Of a stretch of DNA of 21,209 nucleotides, positions 14,910 to 21,209 are shown piece by piece. A program made the translations under genes and the position numbers. Positions within the stretch are counted from its first letter, which is position 1. Every line of letters begins with the position of its first letter. The notes beneath the pieces were generated by a model. The model was not told the DNA's origin and ran no database searches. It saw nothing but the letters and a program-made list of their open reading frames with translations. Origin of the DNA: Clostridiales bacterium (lineage in GTDB: Bacteria; Bacillota; Clostridia; Tissierellales; Sedimentibacteraceae); NCBI GenBank assembly GCA_003487955.1, contig DNNJ01000125.1:9610-30818 (forward strand), in the 5' to 3' direction.

Positions 14910-16166
14910 ATGGACTACGAACAAAATTTAAATGATAATTTGGAAAAAGAAAATCAAAATAATATAGCAAATGATAATATGTCAAATGAATACGGTGATA
15001 TTAATTTTGTCATGAACGAACCTTTAATTAAAAAACCTAAAAAGAGAAGAATTAAGTCTGTTATGGGTTACATTGCTCTTGTATTGGTGGCTGCAATAAT
15101 CGGAGGTTTATCAGGAAGTTATATTACAGCAAATATGTTAAACCAAGCAGCTGAAAAAGAGGCTATGGAGTCATCAATCAATGCCCGGGAGGTTAATATC
15201 AATTTAACCGATGATGTATATTTCGCAGCAGCAGTTGCGGAAAAATCACAAAAAACAGTTGTGGGAATTACTACTGAGATGGAAAGACAGGTTAATACAT
15301 TTTGGGGTCCTCAAACGAGAACTGAACAAAGTATGGGCTCCGGATTTATTGTAGATTCAAACGGATACATTTTAACAAACGCTCATGTTATAGGTGATGG
15401 AAAATATAAAAATATTAAAGTGTCTTTAATTGATGGCTCAATAGAAACCGGTGAAGTATTGTGGTATGATACGACATTGGATTTAGCAATAGTAAAAATA
15501 AATAAGACAGGGCTTCCGTTTGCCGAACTAGGAAATTCTGATGAATTAATGGTTGGTGAGCCTGTAGTGGCAATTGGAAATCCAATGACCTTAGACCTGG
15601 AAAGAACAGTCACTCAAGGTATAATAAGCGGTCTCGACAGATCTATCCAGGTTGAAGACGGAACAATAATTGAGCCTCTTATCCAGACTGATGCATCCAT
15701 AAATTCAGGTAACAGCGGCGGTCCTTTGTTTAACGCAAAAGGACAGGTAATAGGAATAAATACGGCTAAAATGATGACAGCTGAAGGATTGGGTTTTGCA
15801 ATACCTATCAATATAATTAAACCTGTTTTAGCACAGATAATAACAGACGGCACCTTTGAACCTGTTTATGTGGGTATTACAGGAATGGATGTTGAAACTT
15901 ATGAAATGCTTTACGGAATTGACTTAATAGCAGACTATGGAGTAGTTATAATAGAAACTATGAAAAATTCTCCTGCCACGGAAGCAGGTCTTCAGCCAAA
16001 TGATGTTATTATTGATATGGATGGAAAAAAGACTGAAAATATGACAGATATACAAAGAAAGCTATACGATTATCAAGATGGAGATAAGTCAGAATTTAAA
16101 ATATTAAGAAACGGTGAAGAACTAAAGCTCGTTTTAACTTTAAAAAATAGACCGGAAGGGATATAA
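14910..16166 (+). CDS. htrA: Membrane-anchored HtrA/DegP-type serine protease
   Basis: A 418-residue S1C protease acting outside the membrane on misfolded proteins. A 50-residue cytoplasmic N-terminus, Asn/Glu-rich and ending in KKPKKRR, precedes one membrane anchor (51-75). The trypsin-like domain holds the catalytic triad His159 (LTNAHV), Asp191 (TTLDLAIVKI) and Ser269 (NSGNSGGPLF). One PDZ domain (about 318-413) follows, with SPATEAGLQPNDVII. Length and layout match Bacillus HtrA/YvtA-type enzymes. The ATG follows AAAGGAG. TATAAT-like sequences occur at 14852 and 14863, but without a good -35 box, so the promoter is left open. In Firmicutes the family is often under CssRS; no CssRS pair is present here. 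A strong hairpin terminator follows. Confidence 0.94.
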   Translation: MDYEQNLNDNLEKENQNNIANDNMSNEYGDINFVMNEPLIKKPKKRRIKSVMGYIALVLVAAIIGGLSGSYITANMLNQAAEKEAMESSINAREVNINLTDDVYFAAAVAEKSQKTVVGITTEMERQVNTFWGPQTRTEQSMGSGFIVDSNGYILTNAHVIGDGKYKNIKVSLIDGSIETGEVLWYDTTLDLAIVKINKTGLPFAELGNSDELMVGEPVVAIGNPMTLDLERTVTQGIISGLDRSIQVEDGTIIEPLIQTDASINSGNSGGPLFNAKGQVIGINTAKMMTAEGLGFAIPINIIKPVLAQIITDGTFEPVYVGITGMDVETYEMLYGIDLIADYGVVIIETMKNSPATEAGLQPNDVIIDMDGKKTENMTDIQRKLYDYQDGDKSEFKILRNGEELKLVLTLKNRPEGI

Positions 16167-16207
16167 GGCAAGAGAGAAAGATATCGAAAAATCGCAGGAT
16201 GGGATAT

Positions 16208-16238
16208 AAAAAAACAGGAGAGCTCCTCCTGTTTTTTT
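16208..16238. terminator. Bidirectional rho-independent terminator
   Basis: CAGGAG (16215-16220) pairs with CTCCTG (16226-16231) around loop AGCTC. It is flanked by seven A on the left and seven T on the right, so it works for htrA and for the convergent CoA-transferase operon. Confidence 0.93.
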
Positions 16239-16260
16239 AATACTTAACTATCAGACATTT

Positions 16261-16923
16261 TTAATTTAAATATTCTGTTCCAAAGCGTTTCAAGTTTGGT
16301 GATATGATTAAATTTGCTTCTGTTGCAGCAACAACATCTTCAACTGTTACACCGGGGCCTATTTCTTCAAGAACCAAACCATCCTTTGTAACCCTTATAA
16401 GAGCCATTTCAGTAACTATAATATCAACCTGCTCCTTAGCAGTCAAAGGAAGAGTACATTGTTTCAATATTTTGGGTTTTCCTTTTTGGGTGTGAATCAT
16501 TGAAATTATAACTGTTTTTGCACCCACAACCAAGTCCATTGCACCGCCCATGCCGGGAACCATTTTGCCCGGTATTTTCCAGTTTGCAAGATTACCTTTT
16601 TCATCAACTTCCATTGCTCCCAATACCGTAGCATCAACATGTCCGCCCCTGATAATGCTAAATGATGTAGCACTGTCAAAGTACATTCCTCCGGGTACTA
16701 TTGAAGAAGGCATCCCGCCTGCATTAACAAGCTCCCAATCTTCTGATCCTTCTTGAGGTACCGGACCTAATCCCAAAAATCCGTTTTCTGAATGGAATGT
16801 TATGTCCATGCCTTCCGGTATATGATTTGCAACTATTGTAGGAAGACCTATGCCTAAATTAACAACATTGCCGTCATTTAAAAGTTGTGCGACTCTTTTT
16901 GCTATTACTACCTTTGCATCCAT
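16261..16923 (-). CDS. ctfB: Acetoacetate-type CoA-transferase, subunit B
   Basis: Beta subunit (AtoA/ScoB/CtfB type, 220 residues) of a two-subunit family I CoA-transferase. The catalytic glutamate is Glu46 in the HSENG motif followed by FLGLGP. GIGLPT (24-29) and the glycine-rich PGMGGAMDLVVGAK are characteristic. The enzyme moves CoA between acyl-CoA and free acids through a glutamyl-CoA thioester; in clostridia the usual partners are acetoacetate with acetate or butyrate. The ATG directly abuts the TAA of subunit A, with GGAGGTGAT inside the upstream gene. The thiolase upstream supports acetoacetyl-CoA as a substrate. Sequence alone does not fix the acid partner. Confidence 0.93.
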   Translation of the reverse strand: MDAKVVIAKRVAQLLNDGNVVNLGIGLPTIVANHIPEGMDITFHSENGFLGLGPVPQEGSEDWELVNAGGMPSSIVPGGMYFDSATSFSIIRGGHVDATVLGAMEVDEKGNLANWKIPGKMVPGMGGAMDLVVGAKTVIISMIHTQKGKPKILKQCTLPLTAKEQVDIIVTEMALIRVTKDGLVLEEIGPGVTVEDVVAATEANLIISPNLKRFGTEYLN

Positions 16924-17580
16924 TTATTTATCACCTCCGACAATATAGTCAACAAATATTCCTGAGCACATTACATGCTCCGGCTCTATTTCCCCTATTT
17001 CAACAATCCTATCAGCTTCAACAATAACTAAAGCTGCTGCTGTTGCCATTATTGGGTTGAAATTTCTCATTGTTTTATTGAATTTCAGATTACCTTTTTT
17101 ATCAGCTACGGAAGCTCTTATTAATGCCACATCAGCTTTTAAAGCAGTTTCAAGAATATATTCTCTTCCGTCCATTACTTTGTGCTCTTTTCCTTCAGCT
17201 GCTTCAGTTCCTACACCTGTGGGTGTATAAAAACCGCCAAGACCGTTTCCCCCGCATCTCACTTGTTCTGCCAAGGTACCCTGGGGAGTAAGCACAACTT
17301 CTGTTTCTCCTGAATTCATTTGAGCTGCTGTTTCCGGATTGGTCCCCACGTGTGATACAATCATTTTTTTAAATTGTTTATTAACAACCATTTTTCCCAC
17401 TCCTTTGTCGGGAAAACCGGTATCATTGCAAATAAGAGTCAGGTTTTTGACATTTTTTTCTACCAATGCATCTATTATGTTTTCCGGAGTTCCGTTTGCC
17501 AAAAAACCGCCTACCATAACAGTCATACCATCTTTAACCATATCTGTTGCTTCTTTAATAGAAATTATTTTATTAATCAA
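16924..17580 (-). CDS. ctfA: Acetoacetate-type CoA-transferase, subunit A
   Basis: Alpha subunit (AtoD/ScoA/CtfA type) with the CoA-binding pattern VMVGGFLANGTPENII near the N-terminus and GGNGLGGFYTPTGVGT in the middle. A GTG at 17589 is in frame, but it lies inside the GAGGGTGA ribosome site (17586-17593). That site points to TTG at 17580 at 5-base spacing. The result is 218 residues, which I recall as the usual length of clostridial CtfA. The ribosome site overlaps the thiolase stop, so translation is coupled on both sides. The protein forms a heteromeric enzyme with the next gene. Confidence 0.9.
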   Translation of the reverse strand: MINKIISIKEATDMVKDGMTVMVGGFLANGTPENIIDALVEKNVKNLTLICNDTGFPDKGVGKMVVNKQFKKMIVSHVGTNPETAAQMNSGETEVVLTPQGTLAEQVRCGGNGLGGFYTPTGVGTEAAEGKEHKVMDGREYILETALKADVALIRASVADKKGNLKFNKTMRNFNPIMATAAALVIVEADRIVEIGEIEPEHVMCSGIFVDYIVGGDK

Positions 17581-17585
17581 TAATA

Positions 17586-18767
17586 TCACCCTCTTTCAAC
17601 CAACAGTGACGTTCCCATGCCGCCGCCTATGCACAATGTAGCAAGGCCCTTTTTAACATCTCTTTTTTGCATTTCATATAAAAGAGTAACAAGTATTCTT
17701 GCCCCTGATGCTCCTATTGGGTGCCCTAATGCTATTGCTCCGCCGTTAACATTAGTAATTTCAGGATTTAATGATAAATCTTTTGTAACTGCAAGTGCTT
17801 GTGCAGCAAAAGCTTCATTAGCTTCAATAAGCTCCAAGTCATCAATTGTCCAGCCTGCATTTGCCAATGCCTTTTTAGTTGCAGGAACAGGACCTAAACC
17901 CATTACCTTGGGGTCAACTCCGGCTGAACCATAACCGGCTATTTCACACATATATTTCACTCCAAGCTCATCAGCTTTTTCTTTGCTCATAACAATCAAA
18001 GCTGCTGCTCCGTCGTTTATACCGGATGCATTTCCTGCTGTAACGGTTCCGTCTTTTTTGAATGCAGGTTTTAATTTTGACATTTTTTCTACAGTTGAAC
18101 CATGTCTTGGATATTCATCAGTATCAATTATTAACGGGTCGCCTTTTCTTTGAGGTATTATAACGGGCACAATTTCATCTGCAAATCTACCTGATTTTTG
18201 AGCTTCTTCCGCCCTTGTTTGACTTTGTGCAGCAAATTTATCCTGCTCTTCTCTTGTAATTCCATATTGTTCTGCAACATTTTCAGCTGTTATTCCCATG
18301 TGATAATCATTGAAAATATCCCATAAGCCATCATGCACCATGTAATCTACCACCTTACCGTCACCCATTCTAAGTCCCCATCTGGATTTTGGCAAAAGAT
18401 ACGGAGTATCAGTCATACTTTCTGTGCCGCCGCACAAAATTATGTCACATTGACCACTTTCAACAAACTGTGCAGCCATGCTTACTGCTCTTAAGCCTGA
18501 GCCGCACACCATATTAATTGTTAATGCGGGAGTTTCAATTGGAATACCTGCTCCTAAGCTTACTTGTCTTGCAACGTTTTGTCCTAAGCCTGCCCCTAAA
18601 ATATTGCCTAAATAAACTTCTTCAACCATTGATGGTTCAATTCCTGCTCTTTTAATGGCCTCCTTTGCTGCAACAACTCCTAACTCAACAGCTGATAGTG
18701 AAGCAAAAGCACCGCCGTAAGAACCGATAGGTGTTCTTGCTGCTGAAACAATTACTGCTTTTTTCAT
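17586..18767 (-). CDS. thlA: Acetyl-CoA C-acetyltransferase (thiolase II)
   Basis: A 393-residue cytoplasmic thiolase that condenses two acetyl-CoA to acetoacetyl-CoA or does the reverse. The nucleophile is Cys88 in [11 protein letters not shown]. His349 in [13 protein letters not shown] and Cys379 in [10 protein letters not shown] complete the active site, at the positions usual for PhbA/AtoB-type enzymes. The ATG is preceded by AGGAGG. It is the first gene of thiolase - CoA-transferase A - B. Upstream lies a sigma-54 promoter and, beyond it, a divergent sigma-54 activator gene. The direction of flux, towards butyrate formation or acetoacetate breakdown, is not visible. An ato-like catabolic role fits the regulator. 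Confidence 0.95.
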   Translation of the reverse strand: MKKAVIVSAARTPIGSYGGAFASLSAVELGVVAAKEAIKRAGIEPSMVEEVYLGNILGAGLGQNVARQVSLGAGIPIETPALTINMVCGSGLRAVSMAAQFVESGQCDIILCGGTESMTDTPYLLPKSRWGLRMGDGKVVDYMVHDGLWDIFNDYHMGITAENVAEQYGITREEQDKFAAQSQTRAEEAQKSGRFADEIVPVIIPQRKGDPLIIDTDEYPRHGSTVEKMSKLKPAFKKDGTVTAGNASGINDGAAALIVMSKEKADELGVKYMCEIAGYGSAGVDPKVMGLGPVPATKKALANAGWTIDDLELIEANEAFAAQALAVTKDLSLNPEITNVNGGAIALGHPIGASGARILVTLLYEMQKRDVKKGLATLCIGGGMGTSLLVERG

Positions 18768-18837
18768 GATTTCCTCCTAAATTTTTATTTCGTAGTATCA
18801 ATTTTATGATGATTAATTTATCTGCCGATAAACAATA

Positions 18838-18855
18838 TTGCATTTTTCATGCCAA
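18838..18855 (-). promoter_or_regulatory. Sigma-54 (-24/-12) promoter for the thiolase operon
   Basis: Minus strand TTGGCATGAAAAATGCAA matches the TGGCAYG-N4-TTGCA consensus, with GG and GC separated by exactly 10 bases; one core T is A. The predicted start is near 18828, about 60 bases before the thiolase ATG. A sigma-54 activator gene lies directly upstream. Confidence 0.8.
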
Positions 18856-18913
18856 TAATATTGTATAATTTTTATTGGAACTTTAACAGATCTTCTCGAT
18901 TTAAATTTTAAAA

Positions 18914-18968
18914 ATATGCAATAATGCATATAGGTATAATAAAATCATTGCAAGATTGCATAATTGCA
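18914..18968. promoter_or_regulatory. Upstream activator array of phased TGCA motifs
   Basis: Five TGCA motifs start at 18917, 18925, 18949, 18957 and 18965, all multiples of 8 bases apart. The first two form the palindrome ATATGCA-ATAA-TGCATAT (18914-18931). The array lies about 86-140 bases upstream of the predicted sigma-54 start, the usual place for enhancer-binding proteins. The divergent regulator is the likely ligand (inference). Confidence 0.6.
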
Positions 18969-18976
18969 TATATAAT
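18948..18976 (+). promoter_or_regulatory. Sigma-A-like promoter for the enhancer-binding regulator
   Basis: TTGCAA (18948-18953), a 17-base spacer and a perfect TATAAT (18971-18976). The -35 box coincides with one TGCA motif of the activator array, suggesting autorepression. A second TATAAT is at 18981-18986. Confidence 0.5.
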
Positions 18977-18992
18977 TATATATAATGAAATG

Positions 18993-19031
18993 AGTCCATT
19001 AAGTATAGCTCTTAAGAAAAACGGACTTTTT
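18993..19031 (+). other. Leader hairpins before the regulator gene
   Basis: AGTCC (18993-18997) pairs with GGACT (19023-19027), and inside it TTAAG (18999-19003) pairs with CTTAA (19011-19015). Five T follow. An alternative pairing joins CTTAAgAAA (19011-19019) with the later TTTTTAAG. The arrangement could be a weak terminator or attenuator, or chance in AT-rich DNA. Confidence 0.3.
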
Positions 19032-19105
19032 AAGTTTTAATCATAATTTAATACTAACACAAGGTTAATAAAATAAACAATTAAAAAAAAGAAAGAGTAT
19101 GAAAA

Positions 19106-20776
19106 ATGTCATCAATTAAAAACAATTTAGATTTGGGATTTATTATAACTGACGATAAATTCAATGTTTTATATTGCAATGAATACTTTAAAACAAATAT
19201 AATTAAAACTGATATACAAAATAAAAAAATAACCATGTTTTTTCAGGATATTAATGTTGATATGGATAAGAATCTTTATTCCGTAAAATACATAGATAAT
19301 TCCGAATATTATGTTATCCATAACAAATTTAAAATATACAACCATGAATTATATAGTTTTTTCTTTTATGATTTTACAATAGGAAGTGAACTTCAAAAGC
19401 AAATTGCACGGCTCAACTCCCAGCAATACTTATATAATGAAATGCTCAATAAATTAAAAGATGGAATTTATATTACCGATGAATTAGGGACAACTATATA
19501 TGTTAATGATGCATTCTTAAATTTATCAGGGCTTACAAGAGAACAAATTATAGGAAATACTGTTTATGACTTGAGAAAAAGTGATATACTGCCTAATTCA
19601 TGCTGTGCAAAGGTTATTGAAACCCTCGGTCCTGTATCAACCATAAATCATTACTACAAAGGGCAGCGCTGCTTGGTTTCAGGCTCACCTATTTTTGATG
19701 AAACCGGTAATCTGTCAAAGACGATTGCTGTTATCAGAGATGTGACTGAATTGGATGTGTTGATGAAAACTATTACAAAGGAAAAGAACTTATTTATTAA
19801 AAGTGATTACAATGTGAAAACCGAGGCAGCACATGAACCTGATGAAATTATAAATAACGTAAGAATGAAAAACATATATGAAAAAGCAAAGAAAATATCC
19901 AAGGTTGACAGCACGGTTTTAATTTTAGGCGAAACCGGTGTAGGAAAGGATTTTATTGCCACATATATACACAGCATCAGTAATAGAAGCAAAGGTAAAT
20001 TCATAAAAATAAACTGCGGTGCTGTACCTGAGCATTTATTGGAATCAGAGTTTTTCGGTTATGAAGAAGGAGCATTTACCGGCGCCGTAAAAGGAGGAAA
20101 GAAAGGACTTTTTGAAGAAGCTAACGGCGGAATACTGTACTTGGATGAAATAGGCGACATGCCTTATACCCTTCAGGTTAAGCTGTTAAGTGCAATAAAT
20201 GACAAAATGTTTTATCGTATAGGAGGCACCGAACACATTGAATTTAATGCTCGTATAATTGCTGCAACAAATCATGATTTAAAGCAACTTGTTGAAGAGA
20301 AAAAATTCAGAGCAGATTTGTATTATAGATTAAACGTAGTGACTTTCATAATTCCGCCTTTACGAAACAGAAAAGAAGATATTATACCTTTATCTACTCA
20401 ATTCCTTGAGTATTATAATAATAAATACGGTAAAAACTGTTATATTACTTCAAGCTGCCTTCAAAGTTTTTTAATATACGAGTGGCCGGGCAACATCAGG
20501 GAATTAAAAAATATAATTGAGCGCTTAGTATTAATGGCAGATGGGGCAGAAATAGGAACAGAGCTGTTCAGAGAACATTTGATTTTACCTGGGAGCACCG
20601 ACCTTACTGAGCTATTTATAACAGACTCAAAAACACTGAAGGAAAAAACAGAAGAATATGAAAAAGAAATTATTGAATCCACATTAGCTGTTTCTAAAAA
20701 TATGAAAGAAGCTGCAATGAGATTAGGTATAGATATTTCGACATTGGTTAGAAAAAAGCAGAAATACAGTTTATGA
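19106..20776 (+). CDS. Sigma-54-dependent transcriptional activator with tandem PAS-like domains
   Basis: A 556-residue enhancer-binding protein that opens sigma-54 RNA polymerase complexes using ATP. A PAS-like N-terminus (about 5-92) is followed by a clear PAS domain (about 108-216, IYITDELGTTIYVNDAFL). The AAA+ domain (about 244-470) has Walker A GETGVGKD (275-282), the sigma-54-contact loop GAFTGA (322-327), Walker B GGILYLDEIGD (341-351) and FRADLYYRLNV (401-411). A Fis-type helix-turn-helix ends the protein (about 524-554). There is no receiver domain, so it senses a signal directly. Cys166-Cys167 in the second PAS region are notable. The ATG at 19106 is 8 bases after AAAGAG. Divergent to the thiolase operon, it is its likely activator. 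Confidence 0.94.
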   Translation: MSSIKNNLDLGFIITDDKFNVLYCNEYFKTNIIKTDIQNKKITMFFQDINVDMDKNLYSVKYIDNSEYYVIHNKFKIYNHELYSFFFYDFTIGSELQKQIARLNSQQYLYNEMLNKLKDGIYITDELGTTIYVNDAFLNLSGLTREQIIGNTVYDLRKSDILPNSCCAKVIETLGPVSTINHYYKGQRCLVSGSPIFDETGNLSKTIAVIRDVTELDVLMKTITKEKNLFIKSDYNVKTEAAHEPDEIINNVRMKNIYEKAKKISKVDSTVLILGETGVGKDFIATYIHSISNRSKGKFIKINCGAVPEHLLESEFFGYEEGAFTGAVKGGKKGLFEEANGGILYLDEIGDMPYTLQVKLLSAINDKMFYRIGGTEHIEFNARIIAATNHDLKQLVEEKKFRADLYYRLNVVTFIIPPLRNRKEDIIPLSTQFLEYYNNKYGKNCYITSSCLQSFLIYEWPGNIRELKNIIERLVLMADGAEIGTELFREHLILPGSTDLTELFITDSKTLKEKTEEYEKEIIESTLAVSKNMKEAAMRLGIDISTLVRKKQKYSL

Positions 20777-20806
20777 CAAGGAGACGGGGTATTGAGATTA
20801 TAGGTG

Positions 20807-20846
20807 AAGAAGGCTCTTTTATTTACATAAAAGAGCCTTCTTTGTT
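20807..20846 (+). terminator. Rho-independent terminator after the regulator gene
   Basis: Perfect 16-base arms (20807-20822 and 20827-20842) with core AAGGCTC/GAGCCTT around loop TTAC. The T-rich end of the right arm continues into TGTTGTATTT. Confidence 0.88.
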
Positions 20847-20875
20847 GTATTTCTAAGGGTTTTTTCATTAGTTTG

Positions 20876-20904
20876 GTATAAAAATTTAAAAAATGCAGAT
20901 ATTA
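20876..20904 (+). promoter_or_regulatory. Sigma-F-like promoter for spoIIR
   Basis: GTATA (20876-20880) and GCAGATATTA (20895-20904) resemble the sigma-F pattern GYWTA and GGNRANANTW, missing one G in the -10 box and with a 14- rather than 15-base spacer. In Bacillus spoIIR is transcribed by sigma-F, which supports the reading. Confidence 0.5.
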
Positions 20905-20956
20905 CTAACAGCTTATCCCATTAATGAGATAAAATTAAATAAACACAGGAGGAAAA

Positions 20957-21209
20957 ATGCCTTATTACAAGAAAATATTTATTTCAGCAATATTCGTTTT
21001 TTTAGCAATAGGAATTGCCTTTACAGTTGAAGCATATGAAGGAATATCTAAATTAAATAGAAAAGTAATACGTCTTCATGTTGTGGCAAATTCTGATACC
21101 TTTGAAGACCAACAGCTTAAATATAAGGTGAGAAACCAGGTTATTACAACATTTAATGAAGAATTTGAAAAAATCGGCTCCAAAGAAGAAAGTGAGAATA
21201 TTATTATAG
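20957..21209 (+). CDS. spoIIR: Stage II sporulation protein R, N-terminal part
   Basis: A secreted signalling protein made in the forespore that triggers pro-sigma-E processing by SpoIIGA in the mother cell. The first 84 codons are present; the gene runs past the window edge. A short basic start and hydrophobic segment (about 6-24) form the signal peptide or anchor. The next part has the family signature VIRLHVVANSDTFEDQQLK followed by YKVRNQV. AGGAGG precedes the ATG. A sigma-F-like promoter lies about 50 bases upstream of the start codon. This is the clearest sign in the window that the organism forms endospores. Confidence 0.92.
   Translation, partial: MPYYKKIFISAIFVFLAIGIAFTVEAYEGISKLNRKVIRLHVVANSDTFEDQQLKYKVRNQVITTFNEEFEKIGSKEESENIII

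Noticed and set aside
19099..19119. Six-codon open frame (ATG to TAA) overlapping the start of the regulator gene
   Set aside because: The spacing from the only purine-rich ribosome site is 1 base, so it is unlikely to be translated as a leader peptide.
1..21209. CRISPR arrays, tRNA or rRNA genes, insertion sequences, prophage genes
   Set aside because: Looked for on both strands; no repeat-spacer pattern, cloverleaf, transposase, integrase or phage structural gene was recognised.

Overview
The window comes from a low-GC, AT-rich, anaerobic endospore-forming Firmicute of the Clostridia/Tissierellia kind. The evidence is the start of a spoIIR gene at the right edge, an apparently ferredoxin-type thioredoxin reductase, an acetoacetate/butyrate-type thiolase and CoA-transferase operon, strong GGAGG ribosome sites and very A/T-rich codon use. 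A genus such as Sedimentibacter would fit, but that is only an impression. No rRNA, tRNA, CRISPR array or recognisable transposase gene was seen.

Layout. (1) 18-4336, plus strand: a partner-switching sigma cassette (rsbV-like STAS protein, a degenerate rsbW-like anti-sigma factor, a sigma-B-type sigma factor), then a large UPF0182 membrane protein 27 bases downstream. (2) 4394-10919: a block visibly richer in G+C. It holds a DUF2442-like small protein and a 1125-residue S-layer-anchored surface protein (minus strand), a divergent OmpR-type response regulator (plus strand) and a tail-to-tail histidine kinase with a 7TMR-DISM-like sensor (minus strand). A near-perfect palindrome lies between the divergent units. 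The block looks like an acquired cell-surface signalling unit. (3) 11053-13087, plus strand: a redox operon ccdA - thioredoxin reductase - thioredoxin, from a consensus sigma-A promoter. The reductase has lost both NADPH-binding signatures and is probably ferredoxin-linked. (4) 13095-14772, minus strand: lrgA-lrgB-GNAT acetyltransferase, from a clear sigma-A promoter. (5) 14910-16166: membrane-anchored HtrA/DegP-type protease. (6) 16261-18767, minus strand: thiolase - CoA-transferase A - CoA-transferase B, interconverting acetyl-CoA and acetoacetyl-CoA and moving CoA between acetoacetate and short-chain acids. (7) 19106-20776, plus strand: a sigma-54 enhancer-binding regulator with two PAS-like domains, divergent from the thiolase operon. 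(8) 20957-end: first part of spoIIR.

How it works together. The most complete regulatory circuit is at 18838-20776. A sigma-54 promoter (-24/-12) faces the thiolase operon. About 90-140 bases upstream of its predicted start lies an array of TGCA motifs on a strict 8-base register, including an 18-base palindrome, which is where an enhancer-binding protein would sit. The regulator's own sigma-A-like -35 element overlaps this array, so it may repress itself while activating acetoacetate metabolism, a one-component analogue of AtoC acting on the ato operon. The other points most worth checking are the pyridine-nucleotide-independent reductase coupled to CcdA, the anti-sigma factor without ATP-binding boxes, and the possible noncontiguous operon in which kinase transcripts run antisense through the regulator gene into the surface-protein operon.
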